Of a DNA stretch of 64,000 nucleotides, positions 21,041 through 33,007 are shown one piece after another. Below the pieces are notes generated by a model. That model was not told the origin of the DNA, searched no databases, and saw only the letters and a program-made list of their open reading frames with translations. The translations under genes and the position numbers were made by a program. The stretch comes from Takakia lepidozioides (Eukaryota > Streptophyta > Takakiopsida > Takakiales > Takakiaceae): NCBI GenBank assembly GCA_030704615.1, contig CM060731.1:42408001-42472000 (forward strand), given 5' to 3'. The first letter of the stretch is position 1; each line of letters begins with the position of its first letter.

Positions 21041-21940
21041 CACACCCCTACCAACAGGGAGTCGATGTCCTCATCGACTTGTCCATTTTGTAGAAACGAA
21101 ACATCCAAGTTGTGGCGTCCCACATCAAGGAGTTTGTTTCCGTACCTTGGCGTCCCATGGCAAAGAACCAAACCCCACACTTGACTCTACTCTCCACTAG
21201 CTAGTTTGGCCGACTTCCTCCAAGTCCTGGCCAGGGGTGGAGCCTCTCAAGCTCTCCCAGTGCACTCTTCTTGGCCTTCTTCAAGGTCAAGGAACGATCC
21301 TCCCGAGGATCGAATCGCCTTACTACAACAACATTGCTTGCGATTGCTCCTGATGCCGCTTTTGGCATCACTTTGCGCAAGGGTTCACCTCGAACCCCAT
21401 TTGACTAGGAAGATAACCTTGAACCAACCGTACGCCCCAATCACTACAATTGGGTCCGTCTTGGAATGTTGGCCTGAGGTACGGGAACACGTCGAAGCCG
21501 CACTACGACTTCGTCCTGAGGCTACACGATTATAGTACGTGAACGGAAGCACATAGCTTCCGCGTTAGCCCGCACTACAAGGCAACCACCTCGGTAGCGT
21601 AGTTATAGTACGCGCACGCGCCAGGTGCGCACTAGCACGTGAACTCCCAAAGAAGGCGCATGTTTCCTTGCCCCTTGGATGGAGTCACCTGATTTCGGCA
21701 TTGCGCAAACACACGATTAACCCAATTTACCTCTCCACTTTTGTAAGCTAGCATGCATTCTACACATAGCCAACCACACCACAGCATCATTCCAAACAAA
21801 ATAGGACACCACAACATTTGGAAACCATTTCCTTTATAACAATTTTGTACAATACAAGTTTTTGCAATCGGATTCCTGAAGCTAGCTAAGCCGGGCTAAG
21901 CATGCATTTCCTCCCCCATGCTCCAAGGTTGATGTCCCCA

Positions 21941-24900
21941 TCAACGCTTCTTCCGCTTTTGAGGTCGCCCTTCGAAAACTGCAACGCCTCCCTCAGATGC
22001 GTTTCCCATTTCTGAGGCACGCACCCAAGATGCCTCCACATGATGATAGCCCTTCCATTTGACGAGATACTCCGTTTCTCGGTTCTTGAACCTCTTCGCG
22101 ACTAAGTACTGCCTCCACCTCGTACTCAGGTTCATTTTCATGATCCAATAGCACAGGTGGCGGACGCAACACTTGATGCTGATTCGGACGCGCTTCATCT
22201 TTGAAGTAAGGGCTTCAAAAGGAGACGTGAAATACTGGATGCACCTTGCTGTTTGCCGGCAGCTCCAATTCATACACATCCTCATTCATAACCTTCCGGA
22301 TGTGAAGAGGGTCCCGCAACGGAGGTACGAATTTTGACTCACTTCCGGAGGTAGTCGGAAATTCTTGATATTCAACCAGACCTCCGTGCCTGCCTCAAAC
22401 TTCACTTCCCTCCGCTTCTGATTCGCCTGCCTTTCATACCGTTTCCTCGCTTGGCAATGTTGTATTTGCGAGCTTCAACAAACGCTCGCGTTCTTCCAGT
22501 ACCGCCGCTACTGCCGGTTCTCAACGTCCTGGCGGCCCAACTTGTCGGCACCAGAGGTGCTTTTCCATAGACCAATACGAAAGGGGAAACTCCCGTTGCG
22601 GAGTGTTCTGTGTTATTATAACAGAACTCTACCGCGTCTAAGTGTTCCACCCAGTCTGATTGGTCTGCCGACACGTAATTCCGCAAGATCTGCTTCACTA
22701 CGGGATTCACTCTTTCGTTTGGCCGTCGGTCGTAGGTCGGAAGGCAGTGCTCATCTTCAGCCTCGTCCCCATCTTCTTCCAAAGTGTCTCCAAAATTTAC
22801 TCGTAAACTTTGGATCGCGGTCCGAGATAATATCCTTCGGGACTCCATGATGTTTTTAAGACGTGGCACAAGTAAAGTCGCCCTGTCTCTTGCACCGTTG
22901 CCATCTCCTTGGTGGGGATGAGATGGCCCATTTTACTGAACCTATCCACCACCACCATGATTGCATCGAATCCTTTGACAACGCATAGCATAGTAGTCAT
23001 GAAATCCATCGAGACGCTTTCCCAAGTCCCCTCTGGAATCGGCAAGGGTGTAACAGCCCGCTTGTTTTGTACTCGCTCCGGTTTTGTTGGCATGTGGTGC
23101 ATGTCTTGACATACTCCTCCGCTCCTCCCTCAGTTTGGGCCAAGAAATACTCTTTCTTCAAGAGCAGTGCGCTTGCTCCGCCGTGGCCCGCAAGCGGGCT
23201 ATCATGGCATTCTCTCAAGAGGACTATCTCTGATCCCTCCCTTCGGCAGTAGAGACGCTTTTGCTTATACCGGAGCAGTATATTTGCACAGTGGAATTGC
23301 GATATTAAACCCCCTCTCAAGTCCTGCATCACGGACTTCGCCAGCTCATCCTTTTGGCAAGCCTTCCGGATCTTCCTTTGGAGCGTCGTCTCGCCCCTGT
23401 ACACCAACAGGAGCTGCTGCTTTCTACTTAAAGCATCGGCCACCACATTGTCACGTCCCGGTTTGTATTGGATATCCACGTCAAAACACGCCAAAGTATC
23501 TTGCCACCTAAGTGTTTTGGGGACAACTTGGGCTGCGTGGCAAAATACTTCACGACATTGTCCGTGAACACCTTCACTGGGGTGGAACCAACATAGTGGC
23601 GCCAAAGCTCAAGAAGTGCACCACCGCCTTCATCTCTTTTTCGTGCGTCGGCCACCGTCGCTCCACTTCGTTCAGTTTCTTACTTTCGTAAGTCACTGGA
23701 CGTCCATCTTGCATCAGTACACCCCCAATCACAAAGTCCAACGAATCTGTATGAATCTCGAACGGCCGATCGAACTCCGGGATTTTCAAGACTGGAGCTT
23801 CCGCCATCCGCTGCTTCAATTCAGCAAAAGCTTGGCCACAAAAGGTGTTCCATACCCAGACTTGGATTTACACAGAAGGTTAACAACGGCCCCGCGATCT
23901 TGGCAAAATTTCTCACATACTTCCGGTAATAGGAGGCGAGTCATAGGAAGGATCGCACTCCGGGGACCGAAGTCGGGGCTCCAGTCCAAGATCGCCCTCA
24001 CCTTTCTGTCATCCATTTTGATCCCATCTGTGTAATCACATGCCCCAGGAACTCCACTTTTGTGACCCCGAATTCGCACTTTGAAGCTTTGGCATACAGC
24101 TTCCCTTCTCGCAATTTCTGGAACACCCTTTTGAGGTGCTCAAGGTGCTCCTCCTTTGTTCGAATACACCAAGATGTCGTCGATGTACACGATCACAAAG
24201 TCATCCAACCACTCCTGGGAAAGGCTGTTCATCAGGTGCTAAAGGTCGCGGGTGCATTGGTGAGCCCAAAAGGCATCACCAAGAACTCATATGAACCATA
24301 CCTTGTCTGCACGCGGTCTTCTCCTCATCTCCTTCCGCCACTCGAATTTGATGAGATAGCCGGAGAGCAGATCGATCGGCTGAAATACTTCGCTCCTGCC
24401 AACCGATTGAAAAGGTCGTCGATCCTTGGCAAAGGATACCGGTTTTGATAGTCACCTTATTCAAAGCCCTGTAATCGACACACATCCGTAGCGTCCCATC
24501 CTTCTTGTCTGCGAATAGCACCGGGGCTCCGTAAGGTGACTTACTCGGCCGGATGTACCCCTTTGACATTAGATCTTTGAGCTGAGTCTTCAGCTCGACC
24601 AACTCTCTGTGGCTCACCGGTAGGGCGCCTTGGCAGGCGGTTCCGATCCCGGTATCACCTCAATCTTGTGGTCAACTCCTCTTCGCGGTGGCAGCCGCTT
24701 GGTAAATCCTCCGGCATCACATCCTGGTATCTCTCCAAAATCCCCTTGATCCAATCTGGGCTCGGCTCCCCATCGCCTTCTCCCTTCCTTCTCTAATGTA
24801 AAGCAAAAACTGGGGCTCATGTGCCTCCTCCACGGCCCACTCCCTTGCTGACAGAAGGTTTATTCGCCCTCCCACGGGTTGGGCGTTTCCAATATTCGTA

Positions 24901-25212
24901 AGACTTCGCCACCATCCCCACATGGTAGCGTGACTACTCTTTTGCGGCCATCTATGACCGCTCCGGATTTGCTCAAAAAGGTCATCCCAAAATGAGATCC
25001 ACTCTTCGATCTCGCAAATGGTGAAGTTCTCACGTCCTTCCCATTTCCCCAGTTGAAGAGGACATCGAACACCAACTCGTCGCCCAATGCGGTTCTCCTT
25101 GGCAGAAACGCACCTCAATAGAGGCCCCGTCACTTGTCGGGAGTCCCAGCTTTTGTGCCGTTGCCGGTGTCATGAAGGAGTGCGACGCTCCTGTGTCCAC
25201 CAACAATGACAA
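21941..25212 (-). pseudogene. Chromovirus pol, copy A (protease to chromodomain)
   Basis: Pol copies the element RNA and integrates the DNA. Domains read leftwards. Protease has LLVDTGASHSFM (about 25212-25170). Reverse transcriptase has [30 protein letters not shown] and YIDDIL (about 24195-24170). RNase H has PFEIHTDSLDFVIGGVL and KEMKAVVH. The integrase zinc-binding region has HDSPLAGHGG and CTTCQQNR. The integrase core has YNNTEHSATG, and the chromodomain has EYLVKWKGYHHVEASW near the C-terminus, ending KRKKR. The chromodomain is thought to steer integration toward marked chromatin. Frameshifts separate most domains, so no continuous polyprotein is present. A 1.2-kb stretch including the RT active site is absent from copy B. 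Confidence 0.88.
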
Positions 25213-26480
25213 CGTTAGTTCCGGATATTATCCCATCCACGAACAATAACTGACTCCCTTTAGTAAGGCGCCAGTTTGATACAATTCACAAGAAAATTGC
25301 CTACCTTGCAAGTCCTGGCGACCACCACTTCCCAAGCGACTGATGGTATATTCCGACAGCTCTGTGGTCGACCGAGCATGTTCAATTGCCGGGGCTTCGT
25401 GCACTTCTTGGCCATGTGCCCGGGCTCCCGCAATTGAAACACACTCCATCAAAGGTAGCCTTCTGTCCGCCATAGCCGCTCCACCCGCTTTTCCTTTTGA
25501 AAGCACCGGGGGCCGCCTTGACTTGTGAAGGCCCTCCCTTCGATTTCCCACGTGCCATGTCGTCGCGTGGCTATCCCACTTCTTTTCCGGTCGGAAGGAA
25601 TCACCTTCCGCTGGGGTCTTTGTGGTTCAGCTCCGTACGGCCTTGTCTTTCACCCCTAGGGACACCGAGAAACATTCAGCCTCTCAATTGCATCATTCAA
25701 AGTCTTAGGTGGCTTCTCTCCACTTCTGCCTAGCACATGGGGCCAGTCCCAAAGTGAAGAAAATTTCTGGCCTCCCAGTTTTGTTCAGACATGTGCGTCG
25801 AGCAACAGCACATTGGAACCTGGACGGAGACATATCACCATGAATGTCATCTGTTTTGCTTCAAATTCCTCATCTTGTCCGGGCAAGCCAGAGGACGCGT
25901 TGAGGGGCACAACATGCCTTTTCATCAATTCCTTGAACCCACTCCAATTCAAGGTTTCGGGCTGGACCTCGGTCGTGAAGGTGTTTCTGCCACCATTGTT
26001 GAGCATAGCCCCTCAAATAGGTGGGAGCCATTTCCACCCGGTCCTCGTCACTCAATTTGGCCGCCCGGAAGTACTGCCTAGCTCCAGGAGCCAGGTGTTG
26101 AGTGCCTTCCGATTCGGACGCCCTCGAAGTGCCGGGTTCCTTAGGCTTCACCTTAAATTTTGCCTTGTGGAAGTGGCATTAGCCGCTTTCAAACACGTCT
26201 TTCAACGTCCCGCCAAATTGCGCCAACAACCCTTACCAAAAGGCTGCCGGCATGGGAGGCATCTGTTGGTCGGGCGGAGCTCTCACGGATTCCTCGGGCT
26301 CCGACTCCTCAGATTCCTCCCGCTCTTGAGCGGCCTCGTTTTCGGAGACATGCATCGCTTCCTCAAACGGCCGCCTCGGTGACACGTCGCCCCCATCGGG
26401 CTCACCAGGATCATCATCTTTTGGGCCGTTCCGCTTTCGCTTTGGCTTGCCCGACCCCAAGGCCAATCCAAGGACGATCA
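25213..26480 (-). pseudogene. Chromovirus gag, copy A
   Basis: Gag forms the particle that packages the element RNA. Readable pieces match copy B: an acidic N-terminus (SENEAAQEREESEESEPEES), a capsid part with YLRGYAQQWWQKHLHD, and the single zinc knuckle region (REPGHMAKKCTKPRQL). Multiple frameshifts break it, and the first cysteines of the knuckle are out of frame here. Confidence 0.8.
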
Positions 26481-26492
26481 CGTACTGAACTC

Positions 26493-26508
26493 TAAGCTCT
26501 GATACAAG
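26493..26508 (-). promoter_or_regulatory. Primer-binding site, copy A (one base lost)
   Basis: On the minus strand, next to the 5' LTR, the sequence is TTGTATCAGAGC. Copy B has the intact TGGTATCAGAGC at the same place, complementary to the 3' end of plant initiator tRNA-Met. Copy A lacks one G. Confidence 0.85.
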
Positions 26509-27244
26509 TGTCGCGCACCTCACTTCGGTAAGCTCCCCTTCAGGTCATAGTTGCTAGCTTGATGCGCGCACCTAACTCCCAACCTGGCCGCCGGACCAAC
26601 TTGGAGCTTCGGCTGTCACCGGGGCATAACGGTCCCCTTTGAACTCCCAAAAGAACCCTCCACCGATTTGGAAACCAGCGGGAATTCCCTTTGGTAGTTG
26701 GCAGTCCGGAAACAACTCCCCACTCTTTGGTCGATTTCCGGCTCGCTCGCTACTCACTAGTTTTTTGGTCACCAACGGGCTTGCACCGTTTCTCGGGGTT
26801 ACTACCCCTATATATACTTCTGTAGCTGTCCGCGGGGGTTTCACAACCAGCCATGCCATTTTATGGCGAACCACCACGAAAACCCTCGACTCCCGGTGAT
26901 GAGTCGCGGTGAGTCTTGGCCCACTCACCACGGCCCTATGGACCGTGATGAGTCCCAAGACTCCCCACGACTCCCACCACGAGGTCTCGCCCCCATGGTG
27001 AGTCCTATGCCACCCCACTAAGTCACGCTAAGCTACCACAACCACCCTTGTGGAGCACACCCCCACCGCAACCCGGTGGCGGGGCTCCACTAGTGAGCGC
27101 CTCCGCCTCCTTGAGTGCCTTGGGCACTCAAGGGTGCTTCAGCCCCCATACTCATGCTGACTTGGGTGGCTGCCGCTGCCCCCACCACAGGGGCAGCCCC
27201 TCAGTGTCCCGACCCCCTGCCCTCAGGCAAAGGGCGTCGTGACA
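26509..27244 (-). repeat. LTR of chromovirus A (5' LTR in element orientation)
   Basis: 736 bp, starting TGTCGCGCACC and ending GTGACA. It is closely similar to 20322-21040 with many one-base indels. Confidence 0.88.
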
Positions 27245-27439
27245 TTTATGGTGTCATTGACCAATAAACATAGGCTGGGTGGTTATGCTCTTGGTATGTA
27301 GCTGACCAAATAATACAGATGCTGACGATTTGACATGTCCCCATGTCACTGAATGGCACTTATTTAGACACTAAGGCTGAACAACGGTTTCCTGCTTCCA
27401 CATGAACAGTGGTTAATCGAGTCCAATTTTTCCCACCCC

Positions 27440-28350
27440 CAGTCCCCCCCGTCCACTTTGAAGTCTGGGTAATGTGTCATAAAGCGACTTGTGAAGGAGA
27501 GACAGTCGATAATGAGGCCGATTTGTCGTTCGTTTTTACAATGACCTTGTCAGGTCTTTCATGTCTCGACAGACATAAGTATCTTCCCTCTCTGATTTAG
27601 ACCAGTTGTACTTGGTGGTTCTTGTACACATTATAACCAATCTCCCTTCTGTTTTTCAGTTTTATGTTTGATTACTACCCACTGCGATTTTTGAGACGAC
27701 AACAGAGTGGATTCACAGTATGTTCCTGACATGGACATGTTAGACCCAAGGTCTCCAATGGCAAAGAGTGCAGCACACAGACACGCAAATGACCTGATTA
27801 GTGCGACAACTCCTCTCCGTTCCATGACCACGGTGGGAGCAAAGGAAGTCCTACTACTAAATAGTGCTGATTAGGTGTGCTGCACACAAAGCAAGGCTTG
27901 GGAAAAGGTGCGAGGTCTACAATGTATGAGGATATAATTAAGCAATCGCTGCTCTCTGCTGTGCTGAGTCACAGGGTGTCCACATCAAAGCAATACCTCA
28001 CCTCAGGATAAGATCTTCTCCGCAAAAATTGTTGGCTAATTGGCATGGCGAGTAGTAAGGCATCTCAAAGGTACTGAGATAGCATAGAACATCTAAGGGC
28101 TTATGAATGCTGAAATTTGAGCTAGGCCTCGGTTAAGTTAAGGACAGCTTGTGTGGAGTAGACGTGTACAACTAATACATGATCCGGTTACTCTTGTTTG
28201 CCGGTCCCCTGTAGCCGATGCCTTATGTCAGATTTAGATACCTTACGATAAGAATGAGTTCCATTCTTTGTGCTCTCAAATGTTTCTATGTTTTCTCCTG
28301 GTTATGGCTGTGCTCTGTATAGCACCATAAAAAAATACCCAATAGATATC
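27440..28350 (+). repeat. Diverged family R copy, direct orientation
   Basis: 27510-27640 matches the unit start (GACATAAGTATCTTCCCTCTCTG, GTACTTGGTGGTTCTTGTAC). 28040-28340 matches unit positions about 290-590 (GTAAGGCATC, ATACATGATCCGGT, GTAGCCGATGCCTTAT, CACCATAAAAAAATACCCAA). The middle, 27670-28010, is not obviously related and may be inserted or diverged. The preceding stretch 27263-27440 shows nothing recognisable. Confidence 0.7.
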
Positions 28351-28539
28351 TTTGTGGCGGTTGGAGGAGTCTGGCTTGACCATGTTACCATTGTCTTGAA
28401 TTGTGTTTATGAATATAACCAGGGGGTGGGTAAACCCCTACCAGATTCATTGACCTAAGTCTCCCAATACCTGGCCCCTTGGTTTGTACACAGTTTTTAC
28501 CAAAACAAGGTGGTGGGTACTTAACACTAAAAGTTGGAT

Positions 28540-29200
28540 ATAAGGTGAGCATTTGCAATGCTGGTGCAAGCCTGGCAGGCCCTGGAAAGGGCAAAGATGT
28601 CCATGATGGGTGGAAGGGGGGACAGCCGGACATTCACGAAGTCACAGTTTGTGTGCATTTGCTATATGCGTGTGCAAGCCATATTCTTTGTGTTCTCAAT
28701 GTTGGTGCTAGCATGGTGACCCTGAGCCTTAACGAAGTGAAGAAGCGTATCATGCTAACATTATCCAAAGTAAGACCAATTTTAGTTCATAATTACAGTT
28801 CTGAGTGGGGAGATTCTGCCCTTGTTAACATGTATGCCAAATATGGGAGTGTAAGGGAGGCAGTATGCTATGTGTTCAAACAATATGGTGGCAGGATCAT
28901 ACCAAGCATGGTTGTGGCTAGGCAATGCCTTCGAGACATATGATCAAACTGATACAACAAGGTTGGTGATGCCCGATCAGGTCACATTTGTTTGCATTCT
29001 CAAGGCTACTTGGCGAGACTGGCCAGCCTGGAAAACGGCAAAGAGGTCCATGCTGAAATATGAAAGCTGGAGTTTGTGACAAAATCTGATTTTGAACAAT
29101 AGCCTTGTTGACATGTATGCGAAATGTGGGAGCATGAAGGTTGCAAGAGAGTATTTGACAACATGGCTGAACGGGATGTGGTGTCGGGTACGAAGAAAGA
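28540..29200 (+). pseudogene. PPR-protein gene fragment
   Basis: Two pieces resemble plant pentatricopeptide repeat proteins of the PLS type, which bind organelle RNA. Near 28810-28860 the frame reads DSALVNMYAKYGSVREA. Near 28970-29160 it reads MPDQVTFVCILKAT, then after frameshifts NNSLVDMYAKCGSMKVARE. These match the conserved N-x-L-V-D-M-Y-A-K-C-G-S core. Stops and frameshifts between pieces show it is dead, with no start or end visible. The preceding 28350-28540 has no recognisable gene. Confidence 0.8.
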
Positions 29201-29278
29201 GCCTTTACCTTTGCCATTCACAGAAAGCGGTAGCGGGGTTATGGACCACTGTGGCATTGGCCATGAGAGTACTCATTA

Positions 29279-29700
29279 ATGGATGGCTTCAGTGGTGATA
29301 ATCAAGTGCAAGTGGCAGAGAAGGACCAGGGAAAGACAGCTTTCATCACAGACTGGGGTGCTTATGCAACAAAGTATGACTTTGGACTTTGTAATGCACC
29401 AACAACCTTTCAGAGAGTGATAAGTGAATCTTTTCATGAGCATCTGGATGATTTCCTGCAGCTGTTCTTGGATGATTTCAGTGTGTACAGCTCTAAGAAT
29501 GAGCACTTGCCTAAATTGGAGTTATGTTTGGCCAGATTCAGGAGGAGAGGTCTGGGCCTGAATCCAGAGAAGTGTACTTTCTATGTGAACTCAGGGGATG
29601 CTTTTGGGACAATTGTGTGTAACGGGGGGACTTCTTGTGGATCCAGAAAGACAGAGGCCATTAAAGCCTCTCACCACCAGTTCAATCGTTACTAGCAGTG
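29279..29700 (+). pseudogene. Ty3/gypsy reverse transcriptase fragment next to the gap
   Basis: An open frame contains MDGFSGDNQVQVAEKDQ, KTAFITDWG, FGLCNAPTTFQRV and LFLDDFSVYSS, followed by GLGLNPEKCTF. This is the palm of a Ty3/gypsy reverse transcriptase with an F-L-D-D active-site variant seen in some plant lineages. It differs from the chromovirus in this window (YIDD), so it is another family. It loses frame near 29620 and runs to the Ns, so the rest is unassembled. Confidence 0.88.
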
Positions 29701-29777
29701 CTAGTTACGTGAGATTTCGTATGGTACGGTCTTCAAAACAGCGTTATTACAGCAGAAGATTGTCAGACGGTCTTTAC

Positions 29778-30277
29778 NNNNNNNNNNNNNNNNNNNNNNN
29801 NNNNNNNNNNNNNNNNNNNNNNNNNNNNNNNNNNNNNNNNNNNNNNNNNNNNNNNNNNNNNNNNNNNNNNNNNNNNNNNNNNNNNNNNNNNNNNNNNNNN
29901 NNNNNNNNNNNNNNNNNNNNNNNNNNNNNNNNNNNNNNNNNNNNNNNNNNNNNNNNNNNNNNNNNNNNNNNNNNNNNNNNNNNNNNNNNNNNNNNNNNNN
30001 NNNNNNNNNNNNNNNNNNNNNNNNNNNNNNNNNNNNNNNNNNNNNNNNNNNNNNNNNNNNNNNNNNNNNNNNNNNNNNNNNNNNNNNNNNNNNNNNNNNN
30101 NNNNNNNNNNNNNNNNNNNNNNNNNNNNNNNNNNNNNNNNNNNNNNNNNNNNNNNNNNNNNNNNNNNNNNNNNNNNNNNNNNNNNNNNNNNNNNNNNNNN
30201 NNNNNNNNNNNNNNNNNNNNNNNNNNNNNNNNNNNNNNNNNNNNNNNNNNNNNNNNNNNNNNNNNNNNNNNNNNNNN
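29778..30277. other. Assembly gap (500 N)
   Basis: Exactly 500 consecutive Ns, a conventional fixed-size placeholder. True distance and even adjacency of the two sides are unknown. Confidence 0.99.
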
Positions 30278-30518
30278 CCTCGCCTGACGGCTTGCCTCCC
30301 CACGTTGTGAATCCAACTCCACCTCTGCACCTCGTGGCTCAGGAACTCGTGCTGCTCCTCGAGTCACGGCTGCAGCAGACTCCACCTGCTCTAGTGGTAG
30401 TGCTGCTCCGCACATGAATCCCATGCCGCCATATCTTCTCCCTCAGGAGCAGGAGGTGGGCCATCCCGCCTGGGAGCCGGTACCGCCTGAGCTATAGCCA
30501 TGGCAGCGAGCCTCTGCT

Positions 30519-31110
30519 CTAGCTGCTGAAGCGATTGGCCATGCCTTGGTCAACACCCTGACCTCCGCGTCCTTGGCCATGTGGAGCTTGCCCTTGGCCT
30601 GCACCTCGTGCCCGACCACCTCGTCCTCTTTGGGCTGGTCCACCTCGCCCCCGGCCACCATTGTTCCCTTGGAACTGGCCTGGGCGCAACTCAGGATGCA
30701 AGTCATAACATTGGGCATCTCCATGCCCATACTTGCCACAATGCCCACACTGCAACTGTGCAGGCTGTGCTTGTGCCGGCCTTCTGCCAGTCTCTGGGCA
30801 ATCTCTTTTGACATGGGGTCCTCCACATGTCCAACATATCACCCCTGGTTGCTGTTGGCCTGCAAAAGATGCCACGGGCCTCTGCACCTGAGGTCCCCTG
30901 TAAGCTCCATGGAACTTGGGCTGGGCAACCTTGCCCCCCTGACCACGCTGTTGGGCAGTCCCTTGTCCCTTGTGCCTGAGGGTGGCGGTGAAGGTGGTCT
31001 GAACCGAATACCTCGTCTTGTGAACCCACTCTCACTGTTACTGCCTGTAGCCGTCCTCCCCTCAAAACCCTTGGGTAACTCCGTAATGACACTCACAATA
31101 TGCACCTCCT
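30519..31110 (-). pseudogene. Retrotransposon gag with two zinc knuckles
   Basis: The frame shows CWTCGGPHVKRDC and then CGHCGKYGHGDAQC, two CCHC zinc knuckles typical of LTR-retrotransposon gag nucleocapsid, where they bind the element RNA. A Gly/Arg/Gln-rich tail follows (GNNGGRGRGGPAQRGRGG). Upstream sequence to about 31110 continues with frameshifts. Downstream (30278-30518) runs into the gap, where pol would be expected. The two-knuckle layout differs from the single-knuckle chromovirus gag, so this is a third retroelement family. Orientation is opposite to the RT fragment across the gap. Confidence 0.75.
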
Positions 31111-31739
31111 CCACGTGACACTATAAGGCTCTAGTACTAATCTAATAGTGACACGGGTGGGCACCTGTTGCAGTCTAAGGGTCATATCCCAATGGCTCAG
31201 GGCACCTGCACCTGCATCCACCGCAAGACCTCCTATGGTTGGCTGGTCATCAACCCAGCCTCACCATAGAAGAAACACTGGTGGTCTTGCTGGTCATCAC
31301 TCCAGCCTCACCACCGACAGCATACTCTAGGATTGACCGGTGATCAAATCCGGCCTAATCCCTATGAAAGCAAGCGCCCACACAAAACCAACATGGCGCA
31401 CAGTCAAGCATGCAGGTGTTGGGGGGGATCCAAACACAAGATCCCCACACCAAAATCCAGCTGCAATGCTGATCCTGCAGAATATCCCAGCCCAAAACCC
31501 TGGACTGACTGGCCTCCACCAAGAGAGGCTTTGGCAACTACGAGTACAAGATAATGAAAATAGTACAGAGATGGAGGGGAAGAATAGAAGCCCGCCCAAG
31601 CAAGATCTAATCCTGATCTATGCTATCAACTTCCAGACTTCTCTCAAAGTGCCTCGCTCTGCGTGATGGTAAGGTGTAGGAGGTATATCTATGTCCAGAA
31701 ACCTGCCACTAACCTTGTCCCAAGCTACAGTAGCTCGCT

Positions 31740-32371
31740 CTACCAACCCTCCTCCTCTTTCTGCCAGGTAGAGACAAAGCAATACTCCCCTATCTCCCGC
31801 TCACTGAACACTAAAGAAAACAAAGGTAGGGTCTGATAGTCTCTCAACTCGAAAGCTTTGAGACGGTTGCGGGTGTCTTCATTGCGAATGACTGCATCTC
31901 CTTCACGCACAATAAACATGTCATTGCTGATGAACCCCCGCTCGTGATTGCCCTGTGCAGAGCGTATCCGGCTGCAACCATATCTGATTGCACAAACTTG
32001 TGTAGCTCCTGCTCCTCTGCTCCAGTACACCACGGCCTTGTGGCTGAACACCTTGGTCCCCGGAGCTGTCTTTGGCTGTGTTCCAAGCCTAGCTTTCACC
32101 CACTTTGGTATTTCACCTACAGCTGCAGAACTGCTGGCTCCAACAGAGTTCTGACTGTCCAAGGCGATATTGAGGCCCTCAATGCCAACTACAGCAGTCT
32201 GTTGTCTACTGCTAATGCCTGACTCTCAGTATGCAATCAACTCGTCCAACTGTTCTCCACTCAAATCAGTCTGAGTTCCTTGGGAAACATAGATCCTGTC
32301 CCCTTGTGTGCACAGGCTAAGACAAGAGACCTGCCCTTCAATTACGTCCTCATTTCCCCCAGCCATACAAG
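31740..32371 (-). pseudogene. Unrecognised protein-coding remnant, one stop inside
   Basis: Starting at ATG near 32371 (MAGGNEDVIEGQVSC), the frame runs about 48 codons to a single TGA near 32224. It then continues in the same frame for about 160 more codons to 31740, through IPKWVKARLGTQPKT, NHERGFISNDMFIVREGD and FELRDYQTLPLFSLVF. One frame about 210 codons long with one stop suggests a recently disabled gene. It lies upstream, in orientation, of the two-knuckle gag and could be the N-terminal part of that element. I recognise no family. Confidence 0.45.
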
Positions 32372-32459
32372 GAGTACATCCACAGGTTTGTCTCTCATAT
32401 AGGCCAGCACAGGTTCTAGAAACAGGATTGTGGATATTTCGTGGCACACTCACACTCTA

Positions 32460-33000
32460 AAAATTCCATAGATTTTTAGCAGAGTCCCCAAAACAGAAAC
32501 CAGGTCTAGATAGGTAGATTTCCCCTTTCTGCAGCTATCCCCCCAAAAACTGGGTCAACCAGAGTCCATTTGACAAAGATATGATGAATTTGGCTCCAAA
32601 TCATTCAAATTAGATTAAAAAAGGTTTTTTTTTTTTTTTTTTTTTAAAGGTTTTCAAGTTTAACAATTTAAAGTTACACCCAAAATGTCTGGTAACTGGT
32701 TCCCGGTTCCCTAAGTTCTATATGGCATCCTAGGTTCCCTGGCCACGTGCCTGCTGTTCCCCTCCATTTCATTTGAGTTCAACAGCTCACCATGCTTTGG
32801 AATCCCAACCGTCTTCTACCACAAACCATGGTGACGATGGAGGTCGTGGAGCTCATTTCCCCTTGGCAACACTTCACCTTGGCACCCTCACAAGTTTCAT
32901 TGAAGTAAAGTTGGCAAGCAAGTTCCTGCAAAGCCTGCCCCACACACCAGCTTAGCAGTGTCCAAATTGAGTGATCCCCAGCTGGGACCTTTCTTCAAGC
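32460..33000. other. Non-coding stretch with a poly-T run
   Basis: A run of about 21 T lies at 32625-32645, possibly the complement of a poly-A tail of a minus-strand retroposed sequence. No other feature is seen. Confidence 0.4.
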
Positions 33001-33007
33001 CTGTCGG

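Larger units (their letters stand above)
20322..27244 (-). mobile_element. Ty3/gypsy chromovirus, copy A (near full length, frameshifted)
   Basis: The element lies on the minus strand with LTRs 20322-21040 and 26509-27244. Both start TGTCGCGCACCTCACTTCGG and end in GACA. TTTAT flanks both ends (20317-20321 and 27245-27249) as target-site duplication. Gag, protease, reverse transcriptase, RNase H, integrase and chromodomain follow in the standard Ty3/gypsy order, ending with a chromodomain. It is the longer copy, about 6.9 kb, but nearly every gene is broken by one-base indels. It is unlikely to be active as read, although consensus errors may account for some breaks. Confidence 0.92.
14382..27262. 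mobile_element. Composite duplicated segment, copy A
   Basis: From AAGTCTATTGATTG (14382) to GGTGTCATTGACC (27262) the sequence is collinear with 35044-45981. Outside these points no similarity is visible. It contains the last exon of the methylase-like gene, two unrecognised spliced minus-strand genes, a GC/poly-G palindromic region, part of a family R repeat, and a chromovirus. The sharp ends at two unrelated flanks are what a mobile or duplicated unit would give. I found no terminal inverted repeat, no Helitron CTRR end and no convincing target duplication, so the class is unknown. Confidence 0.7.

Noticed and set aside
14382-27262. Helitron identity for the composite segment
   Set aside because: The left end contains TC after AAG, but the right end lacks a CTRR terminus with a nearby hairpin, and no Rep/helicase sequence was seen.
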